From Pseudomonas sp. MMS21 TM103 (GTDB lineage Bacteria; Pseudomonadota; Gammaproteobacteria; Pseudomonadales; Pseudomonadaceae): a stretch of 64,000 bases of DNA. The stretch is from contig NZ_JAJISP010000003.1 of assembly GCF_022132145.1 (NCBI RefSeq), positions 310,001 to 374,000 of the forward strand. Reading direction: 5' to 3'. Made by a program: the position numbers and the translations under genes. A model generated the notes under the pieces. That model worked only from the letters and a program-made list of their open reading frames with translations, was not told the DNA's origin and searched no databases. Below are positions 1-8,888 of the stretch, piece after piece (the first letter of the stretch is position 1; each line of letters opens with the position of its first letter).

Positions 1-413
1 GGACCGTCTACATGTTTTCCGATCCGAACTGCCCGTTCTGCAACATGTTCTGGAAACAGGCACGGCCCTGGGTCGAAGCCGGCGATGTTCAGCTTCGTCA
101 CGTAATGGTCGGCATGTTGCGTCCGGACAGTGCAGGAAAATCCGCAGCATTGCTGGTTGCGAAGGATCCCCAGGCGGCCCTCAACGCCCATGAAGCGGCA
201 GGCAAGGCAAGCAAACTGGAGCCGGTCGAAAGCATTTCGCCTAAGGTAAATGAACAGCTCGAGGCGAACCTGACATTGATGAGTGAAATGGGGGCCTCGG
301 CAACACCGGCAATTTACTACCTGGACGACGAGGGACACCTGCAACAACAGCAAGGTGCTCCTCGTGCCGATTCGCTGAATCAGATCATGGGGCCGCTGTC
401 CGCGAAACGTTGA
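1..413 (+). CDS. dsbG: Thiol:disulfide interchange protein DsbG, C-terminal part (5' truncated by window edge)
   Basis: The reading frame is already open at the left edge, in the frame starting at base 3, so only the C-terminal ~137 residues are present. Just inside is a thioredoxin-fold active site, CPFC, in the context SDPNCPFCN. Further down, the SATPAIYY stretch matches the cis-proline loop of the DsbC/DsbG family. These periplasmic proteins isomerise or reduce disulfides and protect single cysteines from oxidation. The N-terminal dimerisation domain and signal peptide must lie outside the window. The next gene, tsdB, starts 55 bp downstream on the same strand, so co-transcription with the periplasmic cytochromes is possible. 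DsbC is the alternative; the CPFC motif and the context favour DsbG. Confidence 0.8.
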   Translation, partial: TVYMFSDPNCPFCNMFWKQARPWVEAGDVQLRHVMVGMLRPDSAGKSAALLVAKDPQAALNAHEAAGKASKLEPVESISPKVNEQLEANLTLMSEMGASATPAIYYLDDEGHLQQQQGAPRADSLNQIMGPLSAKR

Positions 414-468
414 ACCGCTACCAATCGGCCAGTGCCGACACCTAAAACAATAACGATGTGGAGGCTAC

Positions 469-1116
469 ATGAACGTCTCTCGCTGGCCCCTGGCAGGGCT
501 GCTTTTAGCGATATCCGTGTCTACCCAGGCGGCAGATCCGACCGCTGTCTATGGCAAAGGCGGCGCCAATACTGCCGCGATGGCGTGCGTCACCTGCCAT
601 GGTGCCGAGGCTGAGGGCATGGCCGCAGCCGGATTTCCGCGACTTGCCGGTTTGTCCGCCGTCTACATGAAAAGACAGCTGGCCGATTTCGCTTCCGGTG
701 AACGCGCCAATCCGATCATGCAATCGATCGCTGCCGCCTTGAGTGCCGAGGAAGCGGACGCCGTCACGACGATGCTCGCCAACAAGCCGCGACCCGACGT
801 CGAGCGAATCGGCCGCACAGCTGCGGCTCAAGGCCTTGGAGAAACACTGGCACTGCGTGGCGCATGGGAGCGCAACATCCCCGAATGTGTCTCCTGCCAT
901 GGACCTGGCGGTGTGGGTGTCGGCGATTCCTTTCCTCCACTCGCGGGGCAATCCGCCCAGTATCTGTCCTCGCAGCTGATCGCCTGGCGCCAAGGCACCC
1001 GTAAGAACGATCCCAACGACCTGATGGGGCACATCGCTCGTGACCTCACCGAGGACGAGATCAAGGCCGTCTCGGCATATTTCGCCAACTTGACCGACAC
1101 AGGAGCAGGAAGATGA
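469..1116 (+). CDS. tsdB: Diheme cytochrome c4-type protein, probable TsdB
   Basis: This is a 215-residue exported protein with a signal peptide (cleavage near residue 21, after TQA) and two c-type heme sites, CVTCH at residues 40-44 and CVSCH at 140-144. The two similar halves are the cytochrome c4 arrangement. A GGAGG ribosome site precedes the ATG at 469. Its stop overlaps the start of tsdA by four bases (ATGA), which implies translational coupling. In P. stutzeri a c4-type TsdB encoded directly upstream of TsdA is known to be its electron-transfer partner, so the same periplasmic role is inferred here. The family call is solid; the name TsdB rests on the context. Confidence 0.8.
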   Translation: MNVSRWPLAGLLLAISVSTQAADPTAVYGKGGANTAAMACVTCHGAEAEGMAAAGFPRLAGLSAVYMKRQLADFASGERANPIMQSIAAALSAEEADAVTTMLANKPRPDVERIGRTAAAQGLGETLALRGAWERNIPECVSCHGPGGVGVGDSFPPLAGQSAQYLSSQLIAWRQGTRKNDPNDLMGHIARDLTEDEIKAVSAYFANLTDTGAGR

Positions 1117-2030
1117 GAGCTCACACAAGCGCCTTGCTGCTGTTCGCACTTGCCATTCCTGGACATGCGGCCGACATCGCAATGGAGGATCAGTCGCAGA
1201 TTCGCATCGGCACAGGAGAACCCGCCAGCCGCACGTATTTTCAGCCCCCGCAGGAAAGCGAGCTCCCGGACAACGCCTTTGGAAAGCTGGTACAGGAAGG
1301 CCGCGCCATCTTCGTCGATACAAAAAATCGTGCGCCGGAATATGTAGGTAACGGCCTTGCGTGCGCCAACTGCCACCTAGAGCAGGGGCGAAAAGCCAAC
1401 TCCGCACCGCTGTGGGCGGCGTACACCATGTACCCGGCGTACCGGAAGAAGAACGACAAGGTAAACACCTACGCCGAGCGGCTGCAGGGGTGTTTTCAGT
1501 TCAGCATGAACGGCAAGGCACCGGAAGCGGACGGTCCGGTAATTGCGGCCCTCTCGGCCTATTCGTACTGGCTCGCGACTGGCGCACCGACCGGTCAGGA
1601 ACTGCCAGGCCGTGCCTATCCGCAAGTGCCGCAACCCGAAGGCGGCTATGACCTTGCTAAAGGGCAGCAGGTCTACGCCGCGCAGTGCGCGGTGTGCCAT
1701 GGAGAGAACGGCGAAGGGCAGAAGTCAGGCGCAGACTATGTTTTTCCACCGCTGTGGGGGGCGGACTCGTTCAATTGGGGCGCAGGCATGCATCGGATCA
1801 ATACGGCCGCCGCGTTCATAAAGGAGAGCATGCCCCTGGGCAAAGGCGGCAGCTTGTCGGATGAAGATGCCTGGCATGTGGCGGCATTCATGAACAGCCA
1901 CGAACGGCCACAGGACCCGCGCTTGATCGATGGTTCGGTCGAGAAGACTCGCGACAAGTATCACGCCAACGATGGCGTGAACCTATACGGCGAGACTGTT
2001 AACGGAAAGGTGCTGGGCAAGGGCATTTAG
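1113..2030 (+). CDS. tsdA: Thiosulfate dehydrogenase / tetrathionate reductase TsdA
   Basis: The 305-residue periplasmic cytochrome has a signal peptide ending near residue 19 (PGHA). It has two heme-binding motifs, CANCH at 84-88 and CAVCH at 192-196. Cys127 in the segment RLQGCF sits where TsdA enzymes place the cysteine that ligates the catalytic heme. The surrounding APLWAAYTMYPAYRKK and SMNGKAP segments are also typical of TsdA. The enzyme interconverts two thiosulfate with tetrathionate and passes electrons to cytochromes, here probably to TsdB encoded just upstream. The direction used in vivo cannot be read from sequence. No clear terminator follows; a dispersed repeat begins 25 bp after the stop. 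Confidence 0.85.
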   Translation: MRAHTSALLLFALAIPGHAADIAMEDQSQIRIGTGEPASRTYFQPPQESELPDNAFGKLVQEGRAIFVDTKNRAPEYVGNGLACANCHLEQGRKANSAPLWAAYTMYPAYRKKNDKVNTYAERLQGCFQFSMNGKAPEADGPVIAALSAYSYWLATGAPTGQELPGRAYPQVPQPEGGYDLAKGQQVYAAQCAVCHGENGEGQKSGADYVFPPLWGADSFNWGAGMHRINTAAAFIKESMPLGKGGSLSDEDAWHVAAFMNSHERPQDPRLIDGSVEKTRDKYHANDGVNLYGETVNGKVLGKGI

Positions 2031-2054
2031 CCTGGCTGAGTGGCCTCGGACGGC

Positions 2055-2114
2055 AAAGGGGACTGATTTATTTTTCATGTTTTCACGGACTGAGCGCCCG
2101 CTTTTGCGCCGATT
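2055..2114 (+). repeat. Dispersed intergenic repeat, diverged copy
   Basis: The stretch starts with AAAGGGGACTGATTTATTTT and, after a short variable part, continues GAGCGCCCGCTTTTG and GCCGATTTC. The same order of blocks is found at 48836-48913 and, inverted, at 47311-47366. It is therefore a diverged copy of the repeat that is concentrated in the 41-49 kb region. Such AAAAGGGGACAGAT-type motifs are widespread in proteobacterial intergenic DNA; their role here is unknown. Confidence 0.5.
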
Positions 2115-2195
2115 TCGGTCATTAGTGATCGGCTGCGACCGGCCCAACTAACTCCAGATGCGCCTTTGTAGATTGCTTCTGAGGCTTGGGTTTCG

Positions 2196-3110
2196 TTATA
2201 GCCCCGCAGTACTACTGAGCTGCTCCGTACAGACCTCCCTCACGCATTCGCGCAGCCAGCGATGCGCGGGGTCGGCATTCATGCGCGGGTGCCAGAGCAG
2301 GGCAACCGTGATTGCCGGTGTGCTGAACGGCAGGGGAAAACTGAACATGCCGTCACTCAGGTTGCCGCTATGCCGTTCGGCAACGGTGGCGATCAGGTCG
2401 CTGGCGCGGGACAGGGACAACGCGGCGGACAGGCCCGCGACGATGGTGACTATCTGCCGCTGCAGGCCAAGCGCCGCCAGCGCCTCGGCGACCGGGCCGA
2501 GGTCCTGGCCGCGCCGCGAGACCAGCACATGGCGGCCAGCCGCGTAGCGGGCCGGCGTGATTTCGCCCTGGCTCAGCGCATGGCCCCTGCGCACCACGCC
2601 AATGAAACGGTCGCGGAACAGCGCCCGCGTATGCAGTTCCGGGCTGGTCGCGGCGCCGACCACACCGGTGTCCAGGTCGACGCTGCCCTCGCGCAGCAAC
2701 GTGCTGTTCTTGTCTGGTTTCTGCACGAAACGCATCACCACGCCGGGCGCCTCGGCCGCGATGCGGGCAATCAGGCGCGGCCCGAAGTTTTCCACGAAGC
2801 CGTCGCTGGTGCGTAAGGTGAATGTCCGTTCGAGCTGCGGGAGATCGGATAACTGCACGGGGCGCAGCGCCGCCTGTGCGTCCTGCACCAACTGACTGAC
2901 CCGCTCGCGCAGTTCGAGCGCCCTGGGCGTGGGGACCAGGCCGCGTCCGGCCCTGACTAGCAGCGGATCGCCGGTGGTTTCACGCAGTCGTGCCAGGGCC
3001 CGGCTCATGGCCGAGGGGCTCAGCCGCAGGCGTTGCGCGGCGCGCGCGACGCTGCCCTCGGCGAGCAGTACATCCAGGGTGATCAGCAAGTTGAGATCGG
3101 GCATCGACAT
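2196..3110 (-). CDS. LysR-family transcriptional regulator of the divergent MFS exporter
   Basis: This LysR protein has about 304 residues. Its N-terminal winged helix-turn-helix includes SVARAAQRLRLSPSAMSRAL, followed by a periplasmic-binding-protein-like effector domain. I chose the ATG at 3110 because it has an AGG ribosome site 7-8 bases upstream; an in-frame ATG at 3134 has none. The gene is transcribed away from the MFS exporter at 3239, and the ~130-bp shared promoter region is the classic arrangement for LysR control of its neighbour. The ligand is unknown. Confidence 0.88.
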   Translation of the reverse strand: MSMPDLNLLITLDVLLAEGSVARAAQRLRLSPSAMSRALARLRETTGDPLLVRAGRGLVPTPRALELRERVSQLVQDAQAALRPVQLSDLPQLERTFTLRTSDGFVENFGPRLIARIAAEAPGVVMRFVQKPDKNSTLLREGSVDLDTGVVGAATSPELHTRALFRDRFIGVVRRGHALSQGEITPARYAAGRHVLVSRRGQDLGPVAEALAALGLQRQIVTIVAGLSAALSLSRASDLIATVAERHSGNLSDGMFSFPLPFSTPAITVALLWHPRMNADPAHRWLRECVREVCTEQLSSTAGL

Positions 3111-3238
3111 AGATAAACCTCGGCATGGCTCCATTCTGACATGGCGTCATATGCACCAATAAACTGCAAATGCTGCGCCTTACGCCACTCCAGATAGCGC
3201 ATTAGGCTGCTGACATCAACCTATCGGGAGTCGTCAGC

Positions 3239-4729
3239 ATGAAATTCATAGCGAGGCCAGACGGTGCGGAAACAGCTGATGAGGTCAGCGAACATGGGCA
3301 ACCCAGGGCGTCGGTGAGGTGGGCACTGGTCAGCCTGTCACTCACCATGTTGCTGTCCTCGCTGGCCAGCAGCATCGCCAATATCGGCTTGCCGACCCTG
3401 GCCCAGGCATTCAGCGCAAGCTTTCAAAGCGTCCAGTGGGTTGTCCTCGCCTACCTGCTGGCCATCACCAGCCTGATCGTCAGCGTCGGGCGGCTCGGTG
3501 ACTTGCTTGGCCGCCGACGACTGATGCTGGCGGGGATACTGGTGTTCACGCTCGCCTCTGCCTTGTGCGGCCTAGCCCCCACGCTTTGGCTGCTGATCGC
3601 CGCCCGCGCGCTGCAGGGCCTGGGGGCAGCCATCATGATGGCTCTGACCATGGCCTTGATTGGCGAGACGGTAACCAAGGAGAAGACCGGCAGCGCCATG
3701 GGCCTGCTCGGCACCCTGTCGGCGATCGGCACTGCACTCGGCCCGACCCTGGGGGGTGTGCTGATCGCCGGTCCCGGTTGGCGGGCCATCTTCCTCATCA
3801 ACCTGCCGCTGGGTCTGCTGGCATTGATCCTGGCCGCGCGCCACCTGCCCGCCGATCGGCCGGTAGCGCAGGCCGAGCGCATGCGTTTCGACCACCTGAG
3901 CACGCTGCTGCTCGCCTTGGCACTCACCGCCTACGCGCTGGCCATGACCCTGGGGCGCGGCAGCTTCGGCCTGCTCAATGCGGCGCTATTGGTCGCGGCG
4001 GCGCTGGGCGTCGGCCTCTTTCTGCGGGTCGAAAGCACGGCGGCTTCACCGCTGATCCGCCTGGCGATGTTTCGTGATTCGCCCCTCGGCGCGAGCTTTG
4101 TGATGAGCGCCCTGGTCATGACGGTGATGATGGCGACACTGGTGGTCGGTCCGTTCTACCTCTCCACTGCGCTGGGGCTCGATGCAGCACGGGTCGGGCT
4201 GGCCATGTCATCCGGCCCGATCGTCTCGGCGCTGACGGGCGTGCCGGCCGGCCGCAGCGTCGATCGCTTCGGCGCACCGCGCATGAGCATCACCGGACTC
4301 GGCATCATGGCGGCCGGCGCGCTCATCCTGCCCGTGCTGCCCATGAGTCTCGGTGTTCTGGGTTACATCGCCCCACTTATCGTCCTCACTGCCGGCTATG
4401 CGCTATTCCAGGCGGCCAACAACACCGCAGTCATGGCGGATGTGCGTCCAGACCGGCGCGGCGTGGTCTCCGGCTTGCTCAATCTGTCGCGTAATCTCGG
4501 CTTGATCACCGGCGCCTCGGTGATGGGCTCGGTGTTCGCGTTTGGCGCGGCGACGACCGACATCAGCAGCGCGCATCCCGAGGCGGTTGCAGTCGGCATG
4601 CACGCCACCTTCGCCGTCGCCGCGATGCTGATTGTCATCGCTCTCGCCATCGCCATTGCCAGCCAGGTCCTGGCGCCGCGCCTCGTTACGGCAAAAGCTG
4701 GGCATGAACAGGGTCCCAGCGCTGGCTGA
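3239..4729 (+). CDS. MFS transporter, DHA2 (14-helix) drug exporter family
   Basis: The 496-residue membrane protein has many hydrophobic segments and the MFS signature GRLGDLLGRRRLML (motif A) after the second helix. The N-terminal pattern SSIANIGLPTLAQAF...QWVVLAYLL is typical of EmrB/QacA-type proton-driven exporters, and the length fits the 14-helix DHA2 family. It lies in the inner membrane. Divergent transcription from the LysR gene suggests induction by a toxic compound, but the substrate is not evident. A 9-bp inverted repeat spans its stop codon (4715-4737). Confidence 0.88.
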   Translation: MKFIARPDGAETADEVSEHGQPRASVRWALVSLSLTMLLSSLASSIANIGLPTLAQAFSASFQSVQWVVLAYLLAITSLIVSVGRLGDLLGRRRLMLAGILVFTLASALCGLAPTLWLLIAARALQGLGAAIMMALTMALIGETVTKEKTGSAMGLLGTLSAIGTALGPTLGGVLIAGPGWRAIFLINLPLGLLALILAARHLPADRPVAQAERMRFDHLSTLLLALALTAYALAMTLGRGSFGLLNAALLVAAALGVGLFLRVESTAASPLIRLAMFRDSPLGASFVMSALVMTVMMATLVVGPFYLSTALGLDAARVGLAMSSGPIVSALTGVPAGRSVDRFGAPRMSITGLGIMAAGALILPVLPMSLGVLGYIAPLIVLTAGYALFQAANNTAVMADVRPDRRGVVSGLLNLSRNLGLITGASVMGSVFAFGAATTDISSAHPEAVAVGMHATFAVAAMLIVIALAIAIASQVLAPRLVTAKAGHEQGPSAG

Positions 4730-5040
4730 GCGCTGGGCCATTGCGGCCGCAGACTGCATTGGCTGACAATCGGCAAGCGCTCGGCAGCGGTCATTGCTGG
4801 CCGGCAGCCAACGGCCAGGAGCGCTGATGCATAATCAGAACGCTTGCCTTGGCCGCCTTCCCAGGGTGCTAGCGCTGCACGCGGCAGCTGAGGGGACAGG
4901 GTGCATGGCCTGCTCCGGAAGAGGTCTTTACGGCGCTTGACCCTGGCGCGCTACTGGCAGTCCTGCGACCTGGGCTGATCGACTCGAGAGCAAGTGCAAC
5001 GATGCAGACAACAACACTCAGCCAATAGACCCGTGAAGCC
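4715..5040. other. Intergenic stretch with a stop-codon hairpin
   Basis: Bases 4715-4723 (CCCAGCGCT) and 4729-4737 (AGCGCTGGG) form a perfect 9-bp stem with a 5-base loop. No T-run follows, so it is at best a weak terminator for the MFS gene. The remaining ~300 bases up to 5041 show no convincing gene, repeat or RNA; short open frames there lack family features. Confidence 0.4.
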
Positions 5041-5775
5041 ATGAGCGAATGCCCCAAATGCGCCTACCTGCGCACGGCCAAAGATGCACCTATTCACCGT
5101 GATATCTGTCCCGGTTGCGGTATTGCGATCAACAAGTGGTTGGCACGTGCCGACGGTGCCGCGACGGTAACCAGCGCACTGTCCATCGACGAGCCGCCGC
5201 GCATGGGCGTGCGCGAGCACTTCATGCAGCTGCCGGGGCGTGTCGATACGGCCAGTCTGTATGGGCGCGGTCTGTTGTCCGTGGCCTTGGCACTGTGGGC
5301 GCTGTGGTTCATGGCGCACGGTATCGATTGGGCAGTCATCGGCGGCTCGTTCATGCACAACATCAATCTGCCGTTCCATGAGTTTGGCCATGTGCTGTTT
5401 TCGCCGCTGGGCCGGTTCATGGCCATCCTCGGTGGCAGCCTGTTTCAGGTGCTGCTGCCGTTGATCCTGCTGGTGGCCTTCAGCTTCTTTCACCACGACA
5501 ACTATGCGGCCAGCGTGACGCTCTGGTGGTGCGGGCAGAGCCTGGTCGACCTGGCCCCGTATATTGCCGATGCGCCTTACCGGGCAATGCCGCTGGTGGG
5601 CGGTGGCGGCGAAGCGTCGCATGACTGGGGCAATCTGCTGGTGATGACCGGCACCCTGGATAGCGCCCAGGCATTCGCCCGATTCAGCTTTGGATTGGGC
5701 ATCGGCATCATGTTCGCCGCGCTGCTGTGGGGCGTGCGCTTATTGCTCAAGCAACGCCGCCAGCTGTCGGCGTAG
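5041..5775 (+). CDS. Zinc-ribbon membrane protein with M50-like HExxH motif
   Basis: The protein has 244 residues. An N-terminal zinc-ribbon-like segment (C4-x2-C7 and C23-x2-C26) is followed by several hydrophobic segments from about residue 76 onward. Within a membrane segment is HEFGH (residues 113-117), followed by GGSLFQVLLPL and later SLVDLAPYIAD (Asp170), an arrangement reminiscent of M50 (site-2-protease-type) intramembrane metallopeptidases. The two histidines and the glutamate needed for zinc catalysis are intact. The substrate is unknown. The ribosome site is weak. A non-proteolytic relative cannot be excluded. Confidence 0.65.
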   Translation: MSECPKCAYLRTAKDAPIHRDICPGCGIAINKWLARADGAATVTSALSIDEPPRMGVREHFMQLPGRVDTASLYGRGLLSVALALWALWFMAHGIDWAVIGGSFMHNINLPFHEFGHVLFSPLGRFMAILGGSLFQVLLPLILLVAFSFFHHDNYAASVTLWWCGQSLVDLAPYIADAPYRAMPLVGGGGEASHDWGNLLVMTGTLDSAQAFARFSFGLGIGIMFAALLWGVRLLLKQRRQLSA

Positions 5776-5910
5776 GGGTTGAGAGGGGACGATCTTGCGC
5801 GCCCCTTCTCACCGAGGCGCGGCAGGTGGTGTTCTGTGCATTGCGGCGCTTGGCCGTGCCGGGAACAGCTGCGCTCAACGCCCGTCCGCTCAGACCGGCA
5901 CAGGCGCCCG

Positions 5911-6252
5911 TCAATCATCCCGCGTCAGCACTTCCAGCAGTTCGATCTCGAAGATCAGGTTGGAGTTGGGCTTGATATGGGGGCCGAACTCTCGTTCGCC
6001 GTAGCCGAGGTGGGCCGGGACGAAGAGTTTGCGTTTGCCGCCGACCCTCATGCCCATCAGGCCTTGGTCCCAGCCCTTGATCACCCGGCCGGTGCCGATC
6101 ACGCACTGGAAGGGTTTGCCGCGATCGTAGGAGGAATCGAACTTGCTGCCGTTTTCGAGAAAACCGTCGTACTGGGTGGTGATCAGGGCACCCTTGACCA
6201 CTGCCTTGCCCTCGCCCACCCGAATATCTTCGATCTTTAATTCGCCGCTCAT
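5911..6252 (-). CDS. FKBP-type peptidyl-prolyl cis-trans isomerase
   Basis: This is a compact single-domain FKBP of 113 residues without a signal peptide, so cytoplasmic. Family landmarks are YDGFLENGSKFDSSYDRG, VIKGWDQGLMGMRVGGKR and HLGYGEREFG, which form the FK506/proline-binding pocket. It catalyses cis-trans isomerisation of Xaa-Pro bonds. The ATG at 6252 is chosen because GGAGG lies 6 bases upstream; the GTG directly before it would be too close to that site. It is followed on the same strand side by the ribbon-helix-helix gene and others, but the spacing (~115 bp) does not require an operon. Confidence 0.92.
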   Translation of the reverse strand: MSGELKIEDIRVGEGKAVVKGALITTQYDGFLENGSKFDSSYDRGKPFQCVIGTGRVIKGWDQGLMGMRVGGKRKLFVPAHLGYGEREFGPHIKPNSNLIFEIELLEVLTRDD

Positions 6253-6367
6253 CACTCGCCTCCGTTTCTTGCCTGGTAAACGAGTTTAATCCAGACGGCG
6301 CAAGAACGCTGTTGTCGGCATCCGCCACGGTAACCAGGATCGCGTAGTCGCTGTTTTGCCTGCCCGG

Positions 6368-6670
6368 TTATTGTGCCCGCTGCGCCAGTGACAGCTCGCG
6401 CACATTGCTCGGCCGCTGGTTGAGAAAACGCGTGCAGCTGACGCGCAGGAAGGAGGCAAAATTCACCACCTCGCCCCGGTAGTCCATGACCTCGTCGTAG
6501 AGTTTGCTGATCAACTGGTTGGTGGTCATGCCGTCGACTGCGGCGATTTCGGCGAGGATGTCCCAGAACTGGTTTTCCAGGCGCAGGGTGGTGACCACCC
6601 CGCGAATGCGCAGCGAGCGCGAGCGGGATTCGTAGAGAATCGGGTCGGCTTTGACGTAGAGCTCGCACAT
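6368..6670 (-). CDS. Ribbon-helix-helix domain protein, probable DNA-binding regulator
   Basis: The protein has 100 residues. The central part, SLRIRGVVTTLRLENQFWDIL followed by an alpha-helical stretch with MTTNQLISKL, matches the ribbon-helix-helix fold in which a short beta strand (VTTLRL) contacts DNA and the helices dimerise. The start is the ATG at 6670. It sits between the FKBP and DJ-1 genes on the same strand. No partner toxin gene is adjacent, so an antitoxin role is not supported. The target is unknown. Confidence 0.75.
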   Translation of the reverse strand: MCELYVKADPILYESRSRSLRIRGVVTTLRLENQFWDILAEIAAVDGMTTNQLISKLYDEVMDYRGEVVNFASFLRVSCTRFLNQRPSNVRELSLAQRAQ

Positions 6671-6747
6671 GGGCGCCTTGCCTCGATCGGGGACGGAAAT
6701 CAGTAGCGGGCAGGCGCCAGTGCACAGACGCCTGCCCGGATGGCAGT

Positions 6748-7329
6748 CTACAGGCTGATCTGGGTACCCAGCAGCTTGAGGAAACCGGCCAGCCAGGCCG
6801 GATGCGCAGGCCAGGCCGGGGCGGTGACCAGGTTGCCCTGGACATGGGCCTGATCCACGGGGATATCCATATAGCGGCCACCCGCCAGCTGTACTTCCGG
6901 CCCGCAGGCCGGGTAGGCACTGCATTCACGGCCGTCGAGCACACCGGCGGCGGCCAGCAGCTGGGCGCCATGGCACACCGCAGCAATGGGCTTGTTGGCC
7001 GCATTGAAGGCCTGCACCAGGGCCAGTACTTCGGCATTCAAGCGCAGGTATTCCGGGGCGCGGCCGCCGGGAATCAGCAGGGCATCGTAATCATCGGCCT
7101 TGACCTGGCTGAAGTCGAAATTCAGGGCGAAGTTGTGCCCCGGCTTTTCACTGTAGGTCTGGTCGCCTTCGAAGTCGTGGATGGCGGTGCGCACCGATTG
7201 GCCGGCGCTCTTGTCCGGGCAGACCGCATGCACGGTGTGGCCAACCATCTGCAAGGCCTGGAACGGCACCATCACTTCGTAGTCTTCGACATAGTCGCCG
7301 ACCAGCATCAGAATCTTTTTCACAGCCAT
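6748..7329 (-). CDS. DJ-1/PfpI family protein
   Basis: The protein has 193 residues with the class-I glutamine-amidotransferase-like fold: [16 protein letters not shown] at the N-terminus, [13 protein letters not shown] in the middle and the nucleophile elbow [14 protein letters not shown], where the cysteine is the reactive residue. DJ-1/PfpI proteins include glyoxalase III-type deglycases, chaperones and peptidases, and the exact activity is not readable. The ATG at 7329 has AGGAGA 7 bases upstream. It is a cytoplasmic stress-type protein by family analogy. Confidence 0.88.
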   Translation of the reverse strand: MAVKKILMLVGDYVEDYEVMVPFQALQMVGHTVHAVCPDKSAGQSVRTAIHDFEGDQTYSEKPGHNFALNFDFSQVKADDYDALLIPGGRAPEYLRLNAEVLALVQAFNAANKPIAAVCHGAQLLAAAGVLDGRECSAYPACGPEVQLAGGRYMDIPVDQAHVQGNLVTAPAWPAHPAWLAGFLKLLGTQISL

Positions 7330-7539
7330 GAGCTTTCTCCTGTAACGGGTTGAGGGAGCGATACCAGTATCCGCCCCGCATCCAGCACTTAGGTAATAGC
7401 CTAGGACTACATCGCCAGGAAACACGCCCGCACGTCGGGCTGCTGCACTCGGGCGAGAGGCTGCATGGCGGCCGTTGAAACACGCGGCACGCGAAGGCCA
7501 GGCAAGGCGTTTCGAGCGCAGTAGTTTTGCAATGGCCAG

Positions 7540-8697
7540 CTAGCGACGGCGGTCGAGCAGGTTCACCACCAGCCGGTCCAACCACCCCCACAAGCGCTCC
7601 TGCAAGCGCCGCCACCAGGGCCGGGCGTGCCAGAGTTCCTGGCTGATCTCGAGGCTGTCGGCGAAATCCGCCTGGAAGCTGGCGACCACGGCGGCGGTCA
7701 GTTCCGGGTCGAGCGCTTCGAGGTTGGCGTCGAGATTGAAGCGCAGGTTCCAGTGGTCGAAGTTGCACGAGCCGACGCTAACCCAGTCGTCCACCAGCAC
7801 CATTTTCAGGTGGAGAAAACGTGGCTGGTATTCGAAGATCTGCACCCCGGCCCGGAGCAGCTTCGGGTAGTAGCGCTGGCCGGCAAAGCGCACCGGCGGG
7901 TTGTCGGTGTGGCGGCCGCTGAGCAGCAGACGGACATCGACCCCGCGTTCAGCCGCCTTGCGCAGGGCGCGACGGACTTTCCAGGTCGGCAGAAAGTAAG
8001 GCGTAGCCAGCCAGATGCGTTGCTTGGCGCCGCACAACGCCCGCACCAGCGACTGCAGGATGTCGCGGTGCTGGCGGGCATCGGCGTAGGCTACCCGGCC
8101 CAGGCCCTGACCCACTGGTGGCGATAGCGGCAAGCGTTTCAGCCCGGGGGTCGGTCTCGGCCGCCAGGCAAACCGGGTCTGCAGGGCATGCCACTGGCGG
8201 TCGAATAGGGTCTGCCAGTCCGTCACCAGCGGCCCGCCGATCTCCACCATGACCTCGCGCCAGGTGCTATCCGCTTCGCCCGGCAGCCAGAATTGATCGG
8301 TCGCGCCGGTGCCGCCGATGAAGGCCTGCCGACCATCGACCAGTAACAGCTTGCGGTGATCACGGTAGAAATTTCGCATACCGCGGCGCCAGCGCAGCGG
8401 GTTATAGCGCCGCAGTTGCACGCCCGCAGCGCTCAGGCGCTGGCGATCGACCTGGAGCAGTTCCTGGGAACCGTAGTCGTCGAACAGGCAGCGCACCGCG
8501 ACGCCGCGCTGCGCCGCCGCGCACAAGGCTTGCACCAGGGCATCCGTGCAGGCGCCACTGGCCACCAGATACAGCTCCAGCGCGACCAACTGACGCGCAG
8601 CGTCGATGGCCTCGATCATCCGCGGGAAGAAGGTCGGGCCGTCGTTGAGCAAGGCAAATTGGTTACCGCTACTCCAGGGGAAAACCATTCCTGGCAT
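7540..8697 (-). CDS. Phospholipase D-family cardiolipin synthase-like protein (ClsB type)
   Basis: The protein has about 385 residues with two HxKx4D catalytic motifs: HRKLLLVDG followed by AFIGG, and HLKMVLVDD followed by SVGSCNFD. This two-motif layout without N-terminal membrane helices is that of ClsB-type cardiolipin synthases, which transfer phosphatidyl groups between phospholipids. The N-terminus MVFPWSSGNQFALLNDGPTFF resembles relatives. In-frame starts exist at 8751, 8697 and 8688, and none has a good ribosome site; 8697 is my compromise. Membrane-associated action at the cytoplasmic face is inferred. Confidence 0.82.
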   Translation of the reverse strand: MPGMVFPWSSGNQFALLNDGPTFFPRMIEAIDAARQLVALELYLVASGACTDALVQALCAAAQRGVAVRCLFDDYGSQELLQVDRQRLSAAGVQLRRYNPLRWRRGMRNFYRDHRKLLLVDGRQAFIGGTGATDQFWLPGEADSTWREVMVEIGGPLVTDWQTLFDRQWHALQTRFAWRPRPTPGLKRLPLSPPVGQGLGRVAYADARQHRDILQSLVRALCGAKQRIWLATPYFLPTWKVRRALRKAAERGVDVRLLLSGRHTDNPPVRFAGQRYYPKLLRAGVQIFEYQPRFLHLKMVLVDDWVSVGSCNFDHWNLRFNLDANLEALDPELTAAVVASFQADFADSLEISQELWHARPWWRRLQERLWGWLDRLVVNLLDRRR

Positions 8698-8888
8698 CAG
8701 TACACAGCCGGCAACAAGGAGCGGGTAAGGCGGATTCGCATAAATCCCCATAGGTTGAGCGTCGAGGCCGCCACGATAGTCGCCCGTGGCGGCCTTGCAA
8801 AGCCCGCTGCGCCTGATCGCTCAGCGGCTGCGTAATAGCGAGCGCCGTCGCGAGGCCGCGATAGGCCAGCGTTTCTTATCACAGCCGC

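Noticed and set aside
6368..6670. Ribbon-helix-helix protein as the antitoxin of a toxin-antitoxin pair
   Set aside because: No toxin-like small gene overlaps or adjoins it.
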